7,053 nucleotides of DNA, taken from the NCBI GenBank assembly GCA_027023345.1, contig JALVVO010000239.1, positions 1-7,053 of the forward strand, written 5' to 3'. Each line of letters opens with the position of its first letter. Position 1 is the stretch's first letter. The translations under genes and the position numbers were made by a program. The notes below the pieces were generated by a model that was not told the origin of the DNA, searched no databases, and was given only the letters and a program-made list of their open reading frames with translations. The stretch comes from Thermaceae bacterium. Lineage in GTDB: Bacteria > Deinococcota > Deinococci > Deinococcales > Marinithermaceae. This document shows positions 4,950 through 7,053 of this stretch, piece by piece.

Positions 4950-5906
4950 ATGGCCCTTCCGGTTACCCTCACCGACGTTTTGAAGGCGCGCAAAAACGTC
5001 TACCGGCACCTCCGCCCCACCCCGCTCTTCGCCTACCCCAGCCTCGACGCTGCCACCGGGCTCACCCTCTGGGTCAAGCACGAAAACCACCAACCGGTGG
5101 GGGCGTTCAAGGTCCGGGGCGGGGTCAACCTGCTCGCGAATCTATCCCAGGCCGAGCGCGAGCGCGGCGTGGTGGCGGTGAGCACCGGCAACCACGGCCA
5201 GTCGGTGGCCTTCGCCGCCCGGCGCTTCGGCGCGCGGGCGACCGTCTTCGTGCCCGAGAACGCGAACCCGGTGAAGCTCCGGGCGATGGAGCTCCTCGGC
5301 GCCGAGCTCCGCGCGGTGGGCAAGAGCTACGACGAGGCCCGGCTCGCCGCCGAAGCCTTCGCCGAGGAGAGCGGGATGCGCTACATCCACTCCGGGAACG
5401 AGCCGCTCCTGATCGCCGGGGTGGGCACCTACGCGCTCGAGATCCTCGAGGACCTCCCTGAGCTCGAGGTCCTCCTGGTGCCGGTGGGAGGGGGCAGCGG
5501 GGCCGCGGGCAGCGCGATCGTGGTCAAGACCCTGGCGCCCCACGTCGAGGTGATCGGGGTCCAGTCCGAGGCCGCCCCCGCCGCCTACCGCTCCTGGAAG
5601 GCGCGGAGGCTGGAGAGCGCCCCCGCCAAAACCCGCGCCGAGGGGCTCGCCACCGGGGTGGGGTTCGAGCTCCCCCAACGGATCCTCTGGGAGCTCCTCG
5701 ACGACTTCGTGTTGGTGAGCGACGACGAGATCGACGAAGCCATCCGCCTCTACCTCGAGCACACCCGGAACCTGGCCGAGGGCGCCGGCGCCGCCGCCCT
5801 GGCTGCGGCGGTCCGCTACCGCGACCGCTTCCAGGGAAGAAGGGTCGCGGTGATCCTCTCTGGCGGGAACCTCAGCCCCGACCAGCTTCGGGCAGTGCTG
5901 GGCTGA
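4950..5906 (+). CDS. PLP-dependent threonine/serine dehydratase family protein, short form
   Basis: A fold-type II PLP enzyme of 318 residues from ATG 4950, the length of catabolic threonine or serine dehydratases and serine racemases; it lacks the C-terminal ACT-like regulatory domain of biosynthetic IlvA, so isoleucine feedback is not expected. Visible are the lysine that should bind PLP (K54 in GAFKVRGG), the asparagine loop STGNHGQS (78-85), the phosphate-binding glycine loop VGGGSG (179-184), and SGGN (304-307) near the end. The motifs differ from classical TdcB/IlvA (SFK-RGA and SAGNHAQG), so the substrate could be threonine, serine or a related hydroxy-amino acid. An in-frame GTG at 4935 would add five residues but has only TGAGG three bases before it; ATG 4950 fits the leaderless geometry better. 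Its stop faces that of the reverse-strand gene one base away. Confidence 0.85.
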   Translation: MALPVTLTDVLKARKNVYRHLRPTPLFAYPSLDAATGLTLWVKHENHQPVGAFKVRGGVNLLANLSQAERERGVVAVSTGNHGQSVAFAARRFGARATVFVPENANPVKLRAMELLGAELRAVGKSYDEARLAAEAFAEESGMRYIHSGNEPLLIAGVGTYALEILEDLPELEVLLVPVGGGSGAAGSAIVVKTLAPHVEVIGVQSEAAPAAYRSWKARRLESAPAKTRAEGLATGVGFELPQRILWELLDDFVLVSDDEIDEAIRLYLEHTRNLAEGAGAAALAAAVRYRDRFQGRRVAVILSGGNLSPDQLRAVLG

Positions 5907-5907
5907 G

Positions 5908-6153
5908 CTACTCCACCCCGGGCTCGGCGAACTCGGGGCCGAGGAGCTCGTCCTTCGCCACCCCGGCGAACCAGGCCGCCGCCTCCTCGGCCTCGAAGCG
6001 AACGCAGACCTCGGCGTAGCGGTGGCCGTAGAGGCTACCCTCGACGCGGTAGGGGTAGTCGGACCCAAGGAGCCGGTCGGCGATCCGCTCCACCGCGGGG
6101 CGCGGCCCCCGCACGCTGACCGCTTTGCCGTCCACGCGCACGTCCGGTTTCAT
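5908..6153 (-). CDS. Small conserved-looking protein of unknown function
   Basis: This 81-residue acidic, soluble protein has no signal peptide, membrane segment or cysteine cluster (one cysteine, C50), and I do not recognise it. The middle, DYPYRVEGSLYGHRYAEVCV (32-51), looks like paired beta strands flanked by helices (PAVERIADRLL before, EAEEAAAWFAGVA after), a small alpha/beta arrangement. It follows the transporter gene on the same strand after nine bases and is probably translated from the same message. GAGG lies only two bases before the chosen ATG, closer than ideal; in-frame GTG codons 5 and 7 are possible alternatives. Composition and codon use match its neighbours, which supports a real gene. 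Its last codon is one base from the dehydratase stop on the other strand. Confidence 0.6.
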   Translation of the reverse strand: MKPDVRVDGKAVSVRGPRPAVERIADRLLGSDYPYRVEGSLYGHRYAEVCVRFEAEEAAAWFAGVAKDELLGPEFAEPGVE

Positions 6154-6162
6154 ACCTCGAGC

Positions 6163-7053
6163 CTAGCGCGCCCGTCCGGGCGGATGGTCCCGGGAGGGCC
6201 GGATCCCCCGGTGCTGGGCCTCGCCCTCGGGCTCGACGTGAACGGTCACCCAAGCGCCGGGAAGGGCCCTTTGCACCGCCTCCTCGATCCGGGTCGCGAT
6301 GGCGTGGGCCTCCTCGACGCGCATCGCGCCGGGTACCACCAGGTGAAGCTCGACGAAGGCCCGCGCCCCCGCCCGGCGGGTGCGGAGGTCGTGGACCTCG
6401 AGGGCACCCCCCATCGCCTCCCGCACCGCCGCCTCCACCCGGGCCCGCTCGGCGGGGCCCAGCGCCTCGTCGAGCAGGCCGCCCACCGAGCGGCGGACGA
6501 TTCCCACGCCGAGCCCGAGCACGTGCCCGGCGACGAGCAGGGCGAAGAGCGGGTCGATCCAGTAGAGGCCGGTCCGACAGGCGAGGAAGACGCCGAGCAT
6601 GACCCCGAGGGTGGTGGCGGTGTCGGCGAGCAGGTGAAGCCCGTCGGCCTCGAGGGCGGCGGAGGCAAGCGCCCGGCCCCGGCGAATGAGGACCAGCCCC
6701 CAACCGCCGTTCAAAAGCGCCGCCAGCAAAAGCACCGAAAGCCCCGCCTCGGGCGAGCTCGGCGCCGCCGGCTCGGCGAAACGGAGCCAGGCCGAGCGCA
6801 GGATCGCCGCCGCCGCCAGCACCACGAGGACGCCCTCGACCACCGCCGAGAGGTACTCCGCCTTGGTGTGGCCGAAGGGGTGGCTCTCGTCCGGGGGACG
6901 GGCGGCGTACCAGACGGCGAGGGCCATCCCGCCCGCCGCCGCCAGGTTGACGAGCGACTCGAGCGCGTCGGAATACACCGCCACCGAGCCCGTCACCCGG
7001 TAGGCGAGGTACTTGAGCAAAAGCGAAAGGACCCCCACGAGGAGGGTCCCCAC
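6163..7053 (-). CDS. Cation diffusion facilitator metal exporter, N-terminus cut by window
   Basis: The 296 visible residues belong to a proton-driven divalent metal exporter of the CDF family (Zn2+, Cd2+, Fe2+ or Mn2+). About six membrane helices (near 3-20, 33-50, 70-90, 105-123, 135-157, 166-185) precede a cytoplasmic ferredoxin-like domain. Compared from memory with E. coli YiiP, every metal position can be placed: membrane site E32/N36 and H140/D144 (YiiP D45/D49, H153/D157), D55/H58/H62 (D68/H71/H75), and cytoplasmic H221, H237, H250, H272, E274 (H232, H248, H261, H283, D285), with constant spacing within each domain. The offset of 13 suggests that only about 10-20 residues lie beyond the edge; GTG at the edge is not taken as the start. 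CzrB of Thermus is a likely relative. Metal choice is not predictable from this alone. Confidence 0.9.
   Translation of the reverse strand: MGTLLVGVLSLLLKYLAYRVTGSVAVYSDALESLVNLAAAGGMALAVWYAARPPDESHPFGHTKAEYLSAVVEGVLVVLAAAAILRSAWLRFAEPAAPSSPEAGLSVLLLAALLNGGWGLVLIRRGRALASAALEADGLHLLADTATTLGVMLGVFLACRTGLYWIDPLFALLVAGHVLGLGVGIVRRSVGGLLDEALGPAERARVEAAVREAMGGALEVHDLRTRRAGARAFVELHLVVPGAMRVEEAHAIATRIEEAVQRALPGAWVTVHVEPEGEAQHRGIRPSRDHPPGRAR

Noticed and set aside
5142..6068. Reverse-strand open frame of 308 codons opposite the PLP dehydratase
   Set aside because: It is the antisense shadow of a conserved enzyme and runs across the 81-residue gene in another frame; its translation has no domain features.
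6035..6703. Reverse-strand open frame of 222 codons overlapping the transporter
   Set aside because: Same strand as the transporter but a different frame, translating to Arg/Gly/Pro-rich sequence without structure.

Overview
The window is a GC-rich stretch of about 7 kb (one 60-base line in sdaA has 48 G/C) that looks like chromosome from the Thermales (Thermus, Meiothermus, Oceanithermus and relatives, phylum Deinococcota). The reasons are the composition, heavy use of GTG starts, TANNNT-like -10 boxes lying almost directly on start codons (leaderless transcripts, common in this phylum), and the overall feel of the proteins. The genus is inference; no rRNA or other phylogenetic marker is present.

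Layout. At the left edge is the 3' three quarters of a HemY-type porphyrinogen oxidase gene (3-1073, start outside the window). It is followed by a compact vapBC toxin-antitoxin pair (1136-1794): an AbrB/MazE-fold antitoxin overlapping a PIN-domain toxin, with a promoter whose -10 box sits in a 7-bp palindrome beside the start codon. Directly after the toxin lies a degenerate second copy of the hemY tail (about 1817-1915), so the toxin-antitoxin pair sits between an intact hemY end and a broken one. Then comes a small lipoprotein gene of unknown function (2002-2694), visibly lower in GC than its surroundings, preceded by a 9-bp inverted repeat and followed by a strong hairpin that is probably a terminator.

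From 2768 to 5906 three forward genes are packed together: the alpha subunit of iron-sulfur L-serine dehydratase (sdaA type), a DUF4874/DUF4832-like lipoprotein overlapping its end by 13 bases, and a PLP-dependent threonine/serine dehydratase 20 bases further on that may also have its own leaderless promoter. The two enzymes do the same kind of chemistry (deamination of hydroxy-amino acids to 2-oxoacids and ammonia) with unrelated cofactors, and an exported, glycosidase-like protein of unknown role lies between them.

On the reverse strand a cation diffusion facilitator transporter (7053-6163, first residues missing) is followed 9 bases later by a small protein of unknown function (6153-5908), whose stop codon faces the dehydratase stop one base away.

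No tRNA, rRNA, CRISPR array, insertion sequence or phage gene is visible, and no gene-free stretch exceeds 300 bases. The points most worth a second look are the duplicated hemY tail around vapBC, the palindromic leaderless promoter of vapBC, the dehydratase-lipoprotein-dehydratase operon, and the altered metal-site residues of the transporter.
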